This document shows, piece by piece, positions 8,724 to 17,543 of a stretch of DNA of 38,050 nt. A program made the position numbers and the translations under genes. The stretch comes from an uncultured Aureispira sp. (GTDB lineage: Bacteria > Bacteroidota > Bacteroidia > Chitinophagales > Saprospiraceae), in assembly GCA_905480075.1 (NCBI GenBank), contig CAJQOX010000050.1, positions 1-38,050 on the forward strand, in the 5' to 3' direction. The notes beneath the pieces are model-generated. The model made no database searches. It was given only the letters and a program-made list of their open reading frames with translations, and had not been told where the DNA came from. Numbering within the stretch: the first letter of the stretch is position 1; each line of letters begins with the position of its first letter.

Positions 8724-10073
8724 ATGGGAATCGAACAATCTATATTTGCATTAATAGTATTTGTGTCCTTTGGGCTGGCATTCCGCAAGTATTTATTTGT
8801 ATATCGCAACATAATGCTGGGGACAAAAGAACCGATAGTGGGAGATAAATCACAGCGTATTAAAAATACATTGCTGATATCATTAGGACAAAAGAAGATG
8901 TTCAAGCGTCCTTTGGCAGCCACGATGCATTTATTTATCTATGTTGCATTTTTGTTTACACAGATAGAGTTGATTGAGATATTTATAGATGGTTTTTTTG
9001 GCACCCATCGTTTTTTTCATGATAAAGTAGGCTTTATATATACGCTGCTTATAAACTTTATAGAATTTTTGTCATTGGGTGCCTTTATTGCCACTATTGT
9101 ATTTTTGGCCCGCCGCAATCTGTTGAAGCTACCCCGGTTTGTAAAGCCCGAGATGCAGGGATGGCCCAAGCTGGACGGAAACCTTATACTCTATGCTGAA
9201 TTTTTTCTGGTTTTATTCATTTTCATGATGAACAGTGCTGATATGCACCATGATTCCGACCTGGGCTTTATATTAAGCGGGCAGCTTGCACCTTTGTGGG
9301 GAGATACAATTTCCAAAGAATCCCTGGATATAGCTGAACGGATAGGATGGTGGGGACATATATTGATCGTCTTCGGATTTCTTAACTACCTGCCCTATTC
9401 CAAGCATTTGCATATTTTACTGGCTTTTCCTAACACTTATTATGCAAGGTTGAATGCCAAGGGAGAAATGAAGAACATGCCTGAGATACAAAATGAAGTA
9501 GCCTCGATGTTTGACCCTGACGCAGCCTTTGCAGAACCGGACATGGATGCACCGATTCCTAAATTCGGGGTTTCGGATGTTTTCGATTTGCACTGGACAG
9601 ATTTACTTGCAGCCTACACCTGTACAGAATGCGGTCGTTGCACCTCTGTCTGTCCCGCCAATATGACGGGCAAAAAATTATCTCCGAGAAAAATCATGAT
9701 GGATGTACGAGACCGTTCTGAGGAGATTGGTAAAAACATAGCTATCAACAAAACGGAATTTATTTCTGACGAGCACAAAGAAAAAACAAGCAAACTTACT
9801 GCAGAAAACTACCACGATTCGAAAAATTTGTTCGACTATATATCACAGGAAGAATTATTGGCCTGCACCACTTGTAATGCCTGTATGGAAGCCTGTCCTG
9901 TAATGATAAGTCCGGTAGATATAATTGTAGAATTGAGAAGAAACTCAATTTTGGAGCTTTCTCAATCTCCTGAAGAGTGGAATAGTATGTTCAATGCTAT
10001 AGAAAACAATGGTGCACCCTGGGCATTCTCGCCTGACGACCGGGACAAATGGATAGAAGATGCTAATAATTAA
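8724..10073 (+). CDS. Membrane (Fe-S)-binding oxidoreductase, heterodisulfide reductase HdrE/HdrC-like fusion
   Basis: A 449-residue protein. Five hydrophobic helices lie at about 4-26, 64-90, 103-130, 153-171 and 207-234, with histidines (H69, H212, H228, H230) that could ligate heme as in NarI/HdrE-type cytochromes. The C-terminal cytosolic part has two [4Fe-4S] sites: C300-x2-C303-x2-C306-x3-C310 and C381-x2-C384-x2-C387-x3-C391, the ferredoxin pattern of HdrC, GlpC and succinate dehydrogenase-related proteins. It should pass electrons between the quinone pool and a soluble partner. In related Bacteroidota a second gene with cysteine-rich CCG domains usually follows; here it does not, and the next gene lies 215 bases away and is unrelated. 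Redox partner unknown. Confidence 0.9.
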   Translation: MGIEQSIFALIVFVSFGLAFRKYLFVYRNIMLGTKEPIVGDKSQRIKNTLLISLGQKKMFKRPLAATMHLFIYVAFLFTQIELIEIFIDGFFGTHRFFHDKVGFIYTLLINFIEFLSLGAFIATIVFLARRNLLKLPRFVKPEMQGWPKLDGNLILYAEFFLVLFIFMMNSADMHHDSDLGFILSGQLAPLWGDTISKESLDIAERIGWWGHILIVFGFLNYLPYSKHLHILLAFPNTYYARLNAKGEMKNMPEIQNEVASMFDPDAAFAEPDMDAPIPKFGVSDVFDLHWTDLLAAYTCTECGRCTSVCPANMTGKKLSPRKIMMDVRDRSEEIGKNIAINKTEFISDEHKEKTSKLTAENYHDSKNLFDYISQEELLACTTCNACMEACPVMISPVDIIVELRRNSILELSQSPEEWNSMFNAIENNGAPWAFSPDDRDKWIEDANN

Positions 10074-10149
10074 AAAAAACAAATAAAACTATAACAGGAC
10101 TATATTCTGAATGTGCACAGGTATGAATGTCATTGAATTTCAAAAATCA

Positions 10150-10181
10150 TTTGTTTTTATAAAAAATAATGATTAAATTTG
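10150..10181 (+). promoter_or_regulatory. Bacteroidota-type promoter for the thioredoxin-fold gene
   Basis: TTTG at 10150-10153 and TAAATTTG at 10174-10181 with a 20-base spacer match the Bacteroidota consensus (TTTG, 19-21 bases, TAnnTTTG). Transcription would start near 10187, leaving a leader of about 100 bases before the ATG at 10289. Confidence 0.75.
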
Positions 10182-10288
10182 GTGCTGAGAGAATATTAAT
10201 ATGCGGATTTTACGGTTTGTATACATCAGATACGGATTATTGAAAGGCATAACTAAATGAACAGGGGGAACCCTAAAAAAAAACTGAT

Positions 10289-11461
10289 ATGACACTGGAA
10301 GAATTCAAAGATGTGATGCAATTAAACAAGTTAGCAAAATCATGGATAGAGGATTATAAAAAAAATAATCTGGGGGTACACAGTGAAAATCTAAAAAAGC
10401 AATATAAAGAGATGAATCAACTGAAATCCAGGACTGATAATCTTATTGAAAAACAATCCGGAGAAGCAGGGGCTGATGGAGATTGGAAGTCATTATTGGC
10501 TGAAATAAAAAAACTGGCCCAATCAAACCCTGTATTTGCAGCCTGCTTCGGCAAGTCAGGGAATCTATTGAAAGAGGGTGCCTCCGTTTCTAAAGAAGCA
10601 GGAATGCTGGCTATCAAGCTAAAAAATCTTACATCTGCTTGGGTAGGAAATTATGGTGATGATGTAAAAGACGACGAAGCTAACAGCTTGGTGGCCACAA
10701 TATACGAACAGGCAAAAAAGGTTATCGCCTCTCCTAAGGATTCCGACAGTGATATGGTCATTCTCGAATTTTACGGTTCAAAAAACAAACGATGCAACAA
10801 AATGCTTAAAACTGTAGAGTTTATTGCTGATGAACATAAAGGCCTGGTTGATATTGTTATCAACAAGGTAGAAGATGAAGATAAAAGTATTCATAAGAAG
10901 GGAATTGAAAACCTACCTGCAATAATATTTAAGCGTGGAAAAAAAAGCATAGCAAAACACGAAGGATCATTAAGCATATCTGCACTTCAGTCGAAAGTTA
11001 ATATGCTATTGGAAGGTGCTAATATTACCGACAGCAGTAGTATTAACAGTATTAATGATTTGAAAAAAATAAATAAGAAAGAGTTGTATAGCATGGGAGA
11101 ATATTTGATGTTCTACTTTACTCTTCATAATGACGGACTATGTAAAAAGACAACACCTGTAGTAGAAAAAGCAGGAAGAGGTTTCAGTAAAGTAAAATTT
11201 GAATCTGTCATGGTCGATGGTTCTCATTCTTTACACCGCAGTTTTGGAGTTACTCATGTGCCATCCATTGTTTTTGTTCGTTTGGGAAAGGTCATTGGTA
11301 AACATGTTGGATACATCAACCCATCAAATCTTGATGAACTGATGGATAAATTCACAAAATCTGCCAAGACAAAAATGGGATTGACACAATACGGAGATTC
11401 CAGGATAATCCCCGGTGAGGAAGACAAGGTGAAAGAGAAAGATAAAAAAAAGAAGAAATAA
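10289..11461 (+). CDS. Protein with two tandem degenerate thioredoxin-like folds
   Basis: A 390-residue protein without a signal peptide, so probably cytoplasmic. Residues 1-145 are helical and charged. Residues about 155-242 and 266-356 each look like a thioredoxin fold: a beta strand (MVILEFYGS; YLMFYFTLH), an active-site position, a cis-proline (Pro210 in ENLPAII; Pro325 in THVPSIVF) and a final strand with a Gly turn (FKRGKK; VRLGKV). In both domains the first cysteine of CxxC is replaced (N166-K-R-C169 and D282-G-L-C285), leaving only the second. Neither can do normal dithiol exchange. A binding, chaperone-like or monothiol role is possible. The protein ends in a lysine-rich tail. It has its own promoter and terminator. 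Domain identity is inferred from motif spacing only. Confidence 0.75.
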   Translation: MTLEEFKDVMQLNKLAKSWIEDYKKNNLGVHSENLKKQYKEMNQLKSRTDNLIEKQSGEAGADGDWKSLLAEIKKLAQSNPVFAACFGKSGNLLKEGASVSKEAGMLAIKLKNLTSAWVGNYGDDVKDDEANSLVATIYEQAKKVIASPKDSDSDMVILEFYGSKNKRCNKMLKTVEFIADEHKGLVDIVINKVEDEDKSIHKKGIENLPAIIFKRGKKSIAKHEGSLSISALQSKVNMLLEGANITDSSSINSINDLKKINKKELYSMGEYLMFYFTLHNDGLCKKTTPVVEKAGRGFSKVKFESVMVDGSHSLHRSFGVTHVPSIVFVRLGKVIGKHVGYINPSNLDELMDKFTKSAKTKMGLTQYGDSRIIPGEEDKVKEKDKKKKK

Positions 11462-11530
11462 TTTTAGATACATTTATTTCTGTTAAAGTCTAAAAACTCC
11501 TTCGGATTTCAGATAAAGAAATAAATCAAC

Positions 11531-11567
11531 AAAAAAAGTGTTCCCGCAATGCAGGAACACTTTTTTT
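11531..11567. terminator. Strong bidirectional terminator
   Basis: A perfect 14-base inverted repeat (11531-11544 with 11554-11567) has a 9-base loop and A and T tracts on the two sides. It serves the plus-strand thioredoxin-fold gene (stop 11461) and the minus-strand gene ending at 11592. Confidence 0.92.
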
Positions 11568-11591
11568 ATGTATAGGATTTAAAATACGATG

Positions 11592-11960
11592 TTAAGCTTC
11601 AGCAATTTCCTTAAGCATAGCATTCATTTCCTTAATTTCTTCTTTGTTATACTTATTGTTGGGGTTATAGAGAAGATCAAGATAATAACTGATAGACGTA
11701 TTTTGATCATCAATTTCAATCTCTTCCTGTTCCCAATAAGGTAGATTATCTAAACTACCATGAACTGACAGATGTTCATAGGTCAAACGGATTGACTTAA
11801 CAATTGTTGGCAACTGAACTTCCTTAAATAATTCTCTGAGGACTTTCATTTGCTCAATAATATCATCATTAAGATCATTTGCATTAAAGCTTACTTTAAG
11901 GTCGTCCAGAATTTTTATCATTTTGTTAGAGACAAGTACCTTATCAATAGTTTTTTTCAT
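11592..11960 (-). CDS. Small acidic hypothetical protein
   Basis: A 122-residue protein that I do not recognise. It has no signal peptide or membrane segment. Composition is acidic and helix-rich, with predicted helices at about 1-22, 30-65 and a final amphipathic helix (KEEIKEMNAMLKEIAEA). The middle holds a WEQEEIEIDDQ stretch. It begins 50 bases after the OmpA-family gene on the same strand and ends just before a strong terminator, so the two could be one transcript. It is judged real because of its ATG start, neat placement before the terminator and absence of a better frame opposite. Function unknown. Confidence 0.7.
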   Translation of the reverse strand: MKKTIDKVLVSNKMIKILDDLKVSFNANDLNDDIIEQMKVLRELFKEVQLPTIVKSIRLTYEHLSVHGSLDNLPYWEQEEIEIDDQNTSISYYLDLLYNPNNKYNKEEIKEMNAMLKEIAEA

Positions 11961-12010
11961 AGTTCTTTTAGTCTGAAATAATAATCAAAAATCAACAGCA
12001 TAAAGGTAAT

Positions 12011-13177
12011 CTATTTTTTTGTAATCATAACCTGAATACGTTCATTTTTTTCTCTCCCGTCTGAGGATTTATTAAGAGCAATTGGTCTTGACTGCCCATA
12101 GCCTCTAAAGGACAGCCTTTCGGAATCAATACCGGAAGAAAGCAGAAATTTATATACCGCTTCTGCTCTTTTTTTAGATAGTACCTGATTTTTTTGTGGG
12201 TCACCTCTATCGTCCGTATGCCCGGAAATTTCTACAGAATAATCAGGGTTCATTCTTAGTGTACCTATCAGGTCATAGATTGCACTTTGTGATCCGTTAA
12301 TCATAGTAGATTTTCCTTTTTCAAATTCAAGGTCATCCATTATTACAATCTGACCATCCTTATATTCTTTTTTTTGCACTTTCATATCCACAACAATTCT
12401 TTCCTCCCCCCTCGTTCTGACTAAATCAAAAGATCCACAATCGCAACTGAAGTTGGAGTTGAGATCAGTGACACAGACATCATCGACAAAATAATAGGCA
12501 AAATCGACATGAGGATTTTTGAATTTTTCATTAACAATAGCCCCTGACACCACCGTTTTGCGGTCATCATCAAAATTGCCGAGCACAATATGTCGTTCTC
12601 CTCCAATGGCTTTGTATTTACAGGAAATCTCCGTCCATTCTCTTAAGTCAAGAGGAGATTTATCCTCTTGTTGCATATACATAAATCTATGTGGGCTGAT
12701 ATTCATTTCATGGTTCTGCTCTATTTTTATTTTAGATGCAGTCATTGTAAAAGCACCTATAGAACGATTGGAGGATTGGGAGAGATAGACAAAGGCCTTG
12801 ACACAATAAGTATGGCCTGCTATCATGGGTTGTTTTAATTCTGATTGTATATATTCTCTGAAATTTCTTTTAAGGTATCGGCTTGCATAGGTGTAAATCC
12901 CTACATATGCATGTCCTGAACGGGAATTTGCATCTCCCATTTTATTCAGGGGGATGTCAACATTCTCCCCTCCTGCCCTTCTGTGAAAATAATCGGGAGT
13001 AGCATCAGTAGCTGAAGACGAATAAGCAATCGTTTGAATATTTCCGAGATCAACAGGGACTTTTTTATATTGTTCGAAACTGGGATTTCTGACCATATTT
13101 TGCAAAGCCTGGGCCTTGATAATTTCAGAACAATTCAAAACAAAAGAAAGAAGAAAAAAAACGGATATCCTGGTCAT
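12011..13177 (-). CDS. OmpA-family outer-membrane/periplasmic protein with N-terminal jelly-roll domain
   Basis: A 388-residue protein with a signal peptide (cleavage near residue 23, IIKAQA). Residues about 27-240 look like a carbohydrate-binding-like jelly roll: it opens with NMVRNPSFEQ, has a Gly-Asn-Phe-Asp turn and closes with YYFVDDVCVTDL, a pattern known from CBM4/9-like modules. Residues about 280-388 form the OmpA C-terminal peptidoglycan-binding domain, with ISGHTDDRGD, NQVLSKKRAEAVYKFL, SFRGYGQSRP and ERIQVMI. The protein should sit in the periplasm or outer membrane holding peptidoglycan, with the jelly roll binding a glycan or protein. There is no beta-barrel. A small gene follows 50 bases downstream. 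Confidence 0.92.
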   Translation of the reverse strand: MTRISVFFLLSFVLNCSEIIKAQALQNMVRNPSFEQYKKVPVDLGNIQTIAYSSSATDATPDYFHRRAGGENVDIPLNKMGDANSRSGHAYVGIYTYASRYLKRNFREYIQSELKQPMIAGHTYCVKAFVYLSQSSNRSIGAFTMTASKIKIEQNHEMNISPHRFMYMQQEDKSPLDLREWTEISCKYKAIGGERHIVLGNFDDDRKTVVSGAIVNEKFKNPHVDFAYYFVDDVCVTDLNSNFSCDCGSFDLVRTRGEERIVVDMKVQKKEYKDGQIVIMDDLEFEKGKSTMINGSQSAIYDLIGTLRMNPDYSVEISGHTDDRGDPQKNQVLSKKRAEAVYKFLLSSGIDSERLSFRGYGQSRPIALNKSSDGREKNERIQVMITKK

Positions 13178-13469
13178 CTGTTGAGGCTTTAAATTTCAGG
13201 TGAAAATCTCAGAAATTATAATTAAAATAAAATTCGGAACAGAAACAAAAAATATTATTCAAAAAAATTAACCACTGTAATGAATTCAAAAATAATGAAT
13301 TTCGGCTATCCCTCCAAATATCCTTTTATGGAATTAATAAATACAAGTAACCTTTAACCATTAATTATTTAAAAATAGTCAGTAAACCAATAATAAGCGT
13401 ATTTTTTAGTACTATTGTTAAAATCTTTTGTTTAACGGGAGATTGTTTATGTTATTGAAATAAAAAAAG

Positions 13470-14618
13470 ATGAAAGCAATAAAAAAAATTATAAAATGGA
13501 CATTAATTGCTGTCCTTACTTTTTTGGTCTATGTAGTTGGCTGTTTGATTCATGGTACAATAACTGACTTCCAACCTGAAGAAGTAATTAACCTTGAAAT
13601 AATAGGAGAACAACAGGAAGAGATAATAAAAACCAAAACACTGAGTTTCCTTAACTGGAACGTAGGATATGGTGGACTTGGAGGCAAATCCAACTTTTTT
13701 TATGACAACGGCAACCCTTTTTTCTTTTCAGGGGACAGAATGGTCAGATCTCCCGAGGATTATGTAAAAGACAATATAGAGGGGATTGGTAATTTCATAG
13801 AAAACAATAAAGCAGATTTTGTCTTGTTACAGGAGGTGGATCAAAACTCAAAACGTAGTTATTTTATCAATCAACAAGAGGAGTATCAAAAAAGATTGAC
13901 AGGATACAGCAACAGTTTTGCTGTAAACTATAAGGTAGCAAGAGTAGTAATACCTGTAATGAAACCCTGGGATGTAATGGGAAAAATGCAGAGTGGACTG
14001 AGTAGTTATTCGAGATTCAGGGCCGAAAGCAGCACCCGATATCAATTTCCAGGTTCCTATGGTTGGCCCGATTATATCTTTCACCTCGACCGTTGCATGT
14101 TGGTTCAGCGATACAAGACGATTCATCCTGAAAACAAAGAACTTATAATCATAAACACTCATAAATCAGCCTATGACGGAGGAAAGTTGAAACAAAAAGA
14201 GATGGAATATTTCCGGACTTTTGTCCTCGGTGAATATAAAAAGGGTAATTATATTGTTGTGGGAGGTGACTGGAATCAGACCCCTCCGGGAGTTCCTTTC
14301 GATAAGCCCGGCAAGGCTATAGGAGTAGCGACAGATTCGAGTTATCACCCTCAGAATATAAAGAAGGATTTTATGCCTTCGGGATGGCAGTGGGTCTTTG
14401 ATGATAAAACTCCTACAAACCGGGCGATGAAAGATGTACTTGAATATGGGAAGACAGCTGTGACATTGGTTGATTACTACCTGGTATCACCCAATATTAA
14501 AGTATTGAAAGCAGAAGGTAAGAATTTAAAATTTGAGCATTCGGACCACAACCCTGTATTGATGCAGGTAGAATTGCAGGACTTCCCACCTATAGCATCC
14601 GACAGCACTGAACATTAA
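13470..14618 (+). CDS. Endonuclease/exonuclease/phosphatase (EEP) superfamily protein
   Basis: A 382-residue protein. A single N-terminal membrane segment (about residues 8-29) anchors it, so the catalytic domain is extracytoplasmic. EEP motifs are all present: LNWNVGYGG with Asn64, LLQEVD with metal-binding Glu122, INTHKSA, GGDWNQTP (Asp-x-Asn) and the C-terminal SDHNPV with Asp359 and His360. Family members are Mg2+-dependent phosphodiesterases: nucleases, sphingomyelinases and inositol phosphatases. The long insertion at about 70-105 and the membrane anchor favour a phosphodiesterase over a DNA-repair nuclease, but the substrate cannot be read. It stands alone, with 292 bases upstream and a 448-base gap downstream. 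Confidence 0.9.
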   Translation: MKAIKKIIKWTLIAVLTFLVYVVGCLIHGTITDFQPEEVINLEIIGEQQEEIIKTKTLSFLNWNVGYGGLGGKSNFFYDNGNPFFFSGDRMVRSPEDYVKDNIEGIGNFIENNKADFVLLQEVDQNSKRSYFINQQEEYQKRLTGYSNSFAVNYKVARVVIPVMKPWDVMGKMQSGLSSYSRFRAESSTRYQFPGSYGWPDYIFHLDRCMLVQRYKTIHPENKELIIINTHKSAYDGGKLKQKEMEYFRTFVLGEYKKGNYIVVGGDWNQTPPGVPFDKPGKAIGVATDSSYHPQNIKKDFMPSGWQWVFDDKTPTNRAMKDVLEYGKTAVTLVDYYLVSPNIKVLKAEGKNLKFEHSDHNPVLMQVELQDFPPIASDSTEH

Positions 14619-15066
14619 TAAAACATTCACTTTCAATCAATTACACCCGTAAACATACAAAATATTGAGTTCAGAATTTAATTAATCATTCTTCTCTGCA
14701 ATCTGTTTAATTCCAAGATCATAACGAAGTGTACATTCATAAATCAAATTCAGGAACCACAGGAATTTTTCTTATATATTGTGAAAGACACTATACTTCG
14801 TTCCGTTTTATATTATGAACAAAGAGTCGTACAAATTGGTCATAAAATTTCTTTTATGCTGAATGTCATAGATAGCTGAAGCCTTTGTTTTACACAAAAC
14901 GTTGAGGTCTTCCTCTCAGGGGTTTTTCAAAACTATTTTGGAATTATTGGCTGAGATTATTTAATGGTAAAATTAAATGATAAAACAGAGATTATAAAAG
15001 AAGTGATGGTTAAAAATATTGACCCTTGATACATCAAAAAAATACCTATTTAAGGATCAGGTAGAT
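14619..15066. other. 448-base gap between convergent genes; possible decayed coding sequence
   Basis: No full gene and no strong terminator. On the minus strand 14682-14771 is an open stretch of 29 codons plus stop with coding-like composition (ending RYDLGIKQIAEKND). The adjacent frame just upstream is also open in short pieces. This may be a remnant of a lost gene, but it is too short to identify. Confidence 0.3.
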
Positions 15067-16677
15067 TTACTGAATAACAATTTTAACACATTTAATTTCA
15101 TCTTTCTGATAAACAAAAAGGAAACAGACCTGAGACATTATATCAGAAGTATTTATTTTTATAAAGGAAGAATTAATATTCTCATCTATATAAACCAATT
15201 CGCCAAGGATATTAAACATCTCTACTTTTGATACCGAGCCCTCATTTACAGAAACATTAAGGACCGTCTCACAAGGATTAGGGTAAACAGACAATACCCT
15301 ATCTTTCAACTCCATGCCATCGACTGAAGTAATACAGGGAGCACAAAAAGTACCTCCACAATCAATACCCGTTTCGTCCCCGTTTTTAATATCATCTTTG
15401 CAGGACCAGGCAGTTCTTCTTTGAATTGCTTCATTTTCGAGGTCAGTTTTAGCAGCCTGTTGTATAGCTGTCAACGTGCCTGAAAGTAAATCATTAAGTT
15501 CCAGAGAATCGTTTAATAAATCATACATTTCCTGTGTGCCTCCGAGGTGTTCTATCAATTTATATTGACTATCTCTGATAGTAAAGCCCATGGTATTTAT
15601 AGTCGACGCATTGGTATCGATTTCAGAAAAATTATACTGTCTTTTAGGAGGGACAGAACTACTAAGCAGGTGTTTAAAACTGAGGCTGTTATACATTCCG
15701 CCGGGAAGGTCGGCTCCTGCCAGTTCAAGGACCGTGGCATAGATATCTATTACATTTACTAGGGCATCTTCTGTTTCCCCGGATCTTGAGACTGAAGCGC
15801 CCGCAACAAACATCGGGACATGCACTCCTCCCTGATAGAGAGATTCCTTGCCCCTGCCTGCCGGATAATCCTGCAAGACATTATTCGGCGAACCATTATC
15901 GCCTATAAAAATAAAGGTAGTATTAGCCAAAACCGCCGGACTTAAAGAATCTATCATTCTGCCAACTTCGTAGTCGAGTGATTCTATCATGGCCATATAT
16001 TTTTTTATCTGTGAATTGGTAGAAGGTTGACTGTGCATATAGGCCGGTGGCACATGATAAGGAGTATGTGGCGCTATATGAGCGAGCCAAAGAAAGAAGG
16101 GTTGATTCTGATTGCCAATCCAGTTGAGGGCATCATCTGTAAAATAGGTAGTAGCATAATCGAAGCAGGTATCAGTAATACCGTTTTCGGTTTTTTGCCA
16201 GTTATCATAAGCGGCCCATCCTGCTCCAAGGATACCGGTATAGTGGTCTGCACCATGCCATCCGGGATGTAAAGGGTTAATTGGTTTAGAAATATGCCAT
16301 TTACCAGTTACTGCACTTGAATAGAAGCTGTCAACCAATTTGAGGGCATTCATAACAGACACATGAGCAGTATCTAAATTACCCGGAGCGGTTTTGACGC
16401 CATTTTTTGAACCGTATTTTCCACTCATAATCCCTGCCCTTGTGGGCGTACAGACAGGAGATGACCAGGCATTAGTAAAAGTCAGCCCGTTAAGGCGCAG
16501 GCTATCTAGATGTGGAGTGGAAGGATTAACTGCACCTAAGTTATATCCGTTGAAAGCATCAACCCCCAGATCGTCCGCTATGATGAGTATAATATTGGGG
16601 GATTGAGCGCATAAATATGGGGAGAATAATAAAATCAAGCCCATTAATATTAGGATCTTATTTAAGATTATTTTCAT
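15067..16677 (-). CDS. Secreted sulfatase with T9SS C-terminal sorting domain
   Basis: A 536-residue protein when started at the ATG at 16677. An in-frame ATG 90 bases upstream would put 30 unlikely residues before a good signal peptide (MKIILNKILILMGLILLF...CAQ). The sulfatase domain spans about 26-430: metal-binding IIADDLG (Asp35, Asp36), the signature C76-T-P-T-R80 whose cysteine must become formylglycine, the APHTP segment and GDNGSP. A linker with CKDDIKNGDETGIDCGGTFC follows, a Cys/Gly motif common before sorting domains in Bacteroidota. The end (LSVYPNPCETVLNV, FNILGELVY) is a type A T9SS sorting domain. The enzyme should remove sulfate esters from an external substrate. No formylglycine-generating enzyme is nearby, so activation must come from elsewhere. 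Confidence 0.93.
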   Translation of the reverse strand: MKIILNKILILMGLILLFSPYLCAQSPNIILIIADDLGVDAFNGYNLGAVNPSTPHLDSLRLNGLTFTNAWSSPVCTPTRAGIMSGKYGSKNGVKTAPGNLDTAHVSVMNALKLVDSFYSSAVTGKWHISKPINPLHPGWHGADHYTGILGAGWAAYDNWQKTENGITDTCFDYATTYFTDDALNWIGNQNQPFFLWLAHIAPHTPYHVPPAYMHSQPSTNSQIKKYMAMIESLDYEVGRMIDSLSPAVLANTTFIFIGDNGSPNNVLQDYPAGRGKESLYQGGVHVPMFVAGASVSRSGETEDALVNVIDIYATVLELAGADLPGGMYNSLSFKHLLSSSVPPKRQYNFSEIDTNASTINTMGFTIRDSQYKLIEHLGGTQEMYDLLNDSLELNDLLSGTLTAIQQAAKTDLENEAIQRRTAWSCKDDIKNGDETGIDCGGTFCAPCITSVDGMELKDRVLSVYPNPCETVLNVSVNEGSVSKVEMFNILGELVYIDENINSSFIKINTSDIMSQVCFLFVYQKDEIKCVKIVIQ

Positions 16678-16835
16678 AAAAAAAATTAAGTTCATATTTA
16701 GTTGGAATTCCGAGTATAAAAAAGCAATTAAATATTCAATAATAAAATGAAATGTATTCAATTTCAAAATTTTATGAGCATTTAATGTAAATAATAAAAT
16801 AAAATATTTTTATTTGTATTCACCTAAACAATAAT

Positions 16836-17306
16836 ATGATGAAATATTATTTTATTCTTGTAAATATATTATTCTTTATTTCCTGTGAAGAAGTACCTGA
16901 ATACCCACCCTCAAGTTGCACAGGAATGATAGAAATAGGCTTTTACGACAGCCCCGACTGTACTGCAGGTCAGGAAGTAAATACGTTGGTCTTTGATATA
17001 TCGCAAACCTGTTTTGGCTGGGAAAGATCGGCTCAGGGCAGCATACATCAAAACTCTGCCACAAACTTTATAGTTTACAAGGATCAGGTATGCTATACAC
17101 AACATGTTGGCAGCCTGTTCTGTAATACAAATGCTCCTACCGATAAGGAATCCTTTACCGATACATGCTTGCAAGAGCCTACCGGTCAGGCTTTATACGC
17201 CAGGATATTAAGTGGAACAGAAAATTTCCCTGATGCACCTTCAGGTTTTTCCTGTGCGGTCAGTGCTACAGGACAGGGCACTAAAGAAGTAAATCCCTGT
17301 CACTGA
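16836..17306 (+). CDS. Small cysteine-rich lipoprotein, unknown function
   Basis: A 156-residue protein with a short lipoprotein signal (lipobox F-F-I-S-C, Cys 17). The mature part has eight further cysteines (SSC, PDC, QTC, QVC, LFC, DTC, FSC and the next-to-last residue NPCH), enough for four disulfides in a compact extracytoplasmic domain. No domain was recognised. It is transcribed away from the sulfatase gene across a 158-base AT-rich gap, so the two might share regulation. Two ATG codons start the frame in tandem (MMKYY) and either could be used. No terminator is evident after it. Confidence 0.8.
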   Translation: MMKYYFILVNILFFISCEEVPEYPPSSCTGMIEIGFYDSPDCTAGQEVNTLVFDISQTCFGWERSAQGSIHQNSATNFIVYKDQVCYTQHVGSLFCNTNAPTDKESFTDTCLQEPTGQALYARILSGTENFPDAPSGFSCAVSATGQGTKEVNPCH

Positions 17307-17435
17307 TCACCTAAAATGTATTCGAATATTAAAAAAACCATTTTTGCTGTGCAATAAGTTTTTAAATAGGTTGTTATTTGATTATCGTTGGTTGATATCA
17401 GTTTCTGTTTTTTTTTAATTTGAATGGTGAAAAGG

Positions 17436-17443
17436 GTAACTTT
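17436..17443 (+). promoter_or_regulatory. Possible -7 element for the DUF6794-like gene
   Basis: TAACTTTG matches the Bacteroidota TAnnTTTG element, about 100 bases before the ATG. The nearest TTTG upstream (17418-17421) is only 14 bases away, shorter than the usual 19-21, so this is tentative. Confidence 0.35.
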
Positions 17444-17543
17444 GGAACATATTTGGTATTAAGAAGAAAAAAAGCTGAAGTATAAATTCGTTTTTTAGTT
17501 CATTTTTCTGATAAACCACAACCAAATAACCTAAAAAAATAAG

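Noticed and set aside
15019-15231. 70-codon plus-strand open frame at the 3' end of the sulfatase
   Set aside because: Mostly antisense to the sulfatase sorting domain; no recognisable features.
16678-16767. 30-codon N-terminal extension of the sulfatase
   Set aside because: It would place a second hydrophobic stretch before a normal signal peptide; the ATG at 16677 gives a standard secreted sulfatase.
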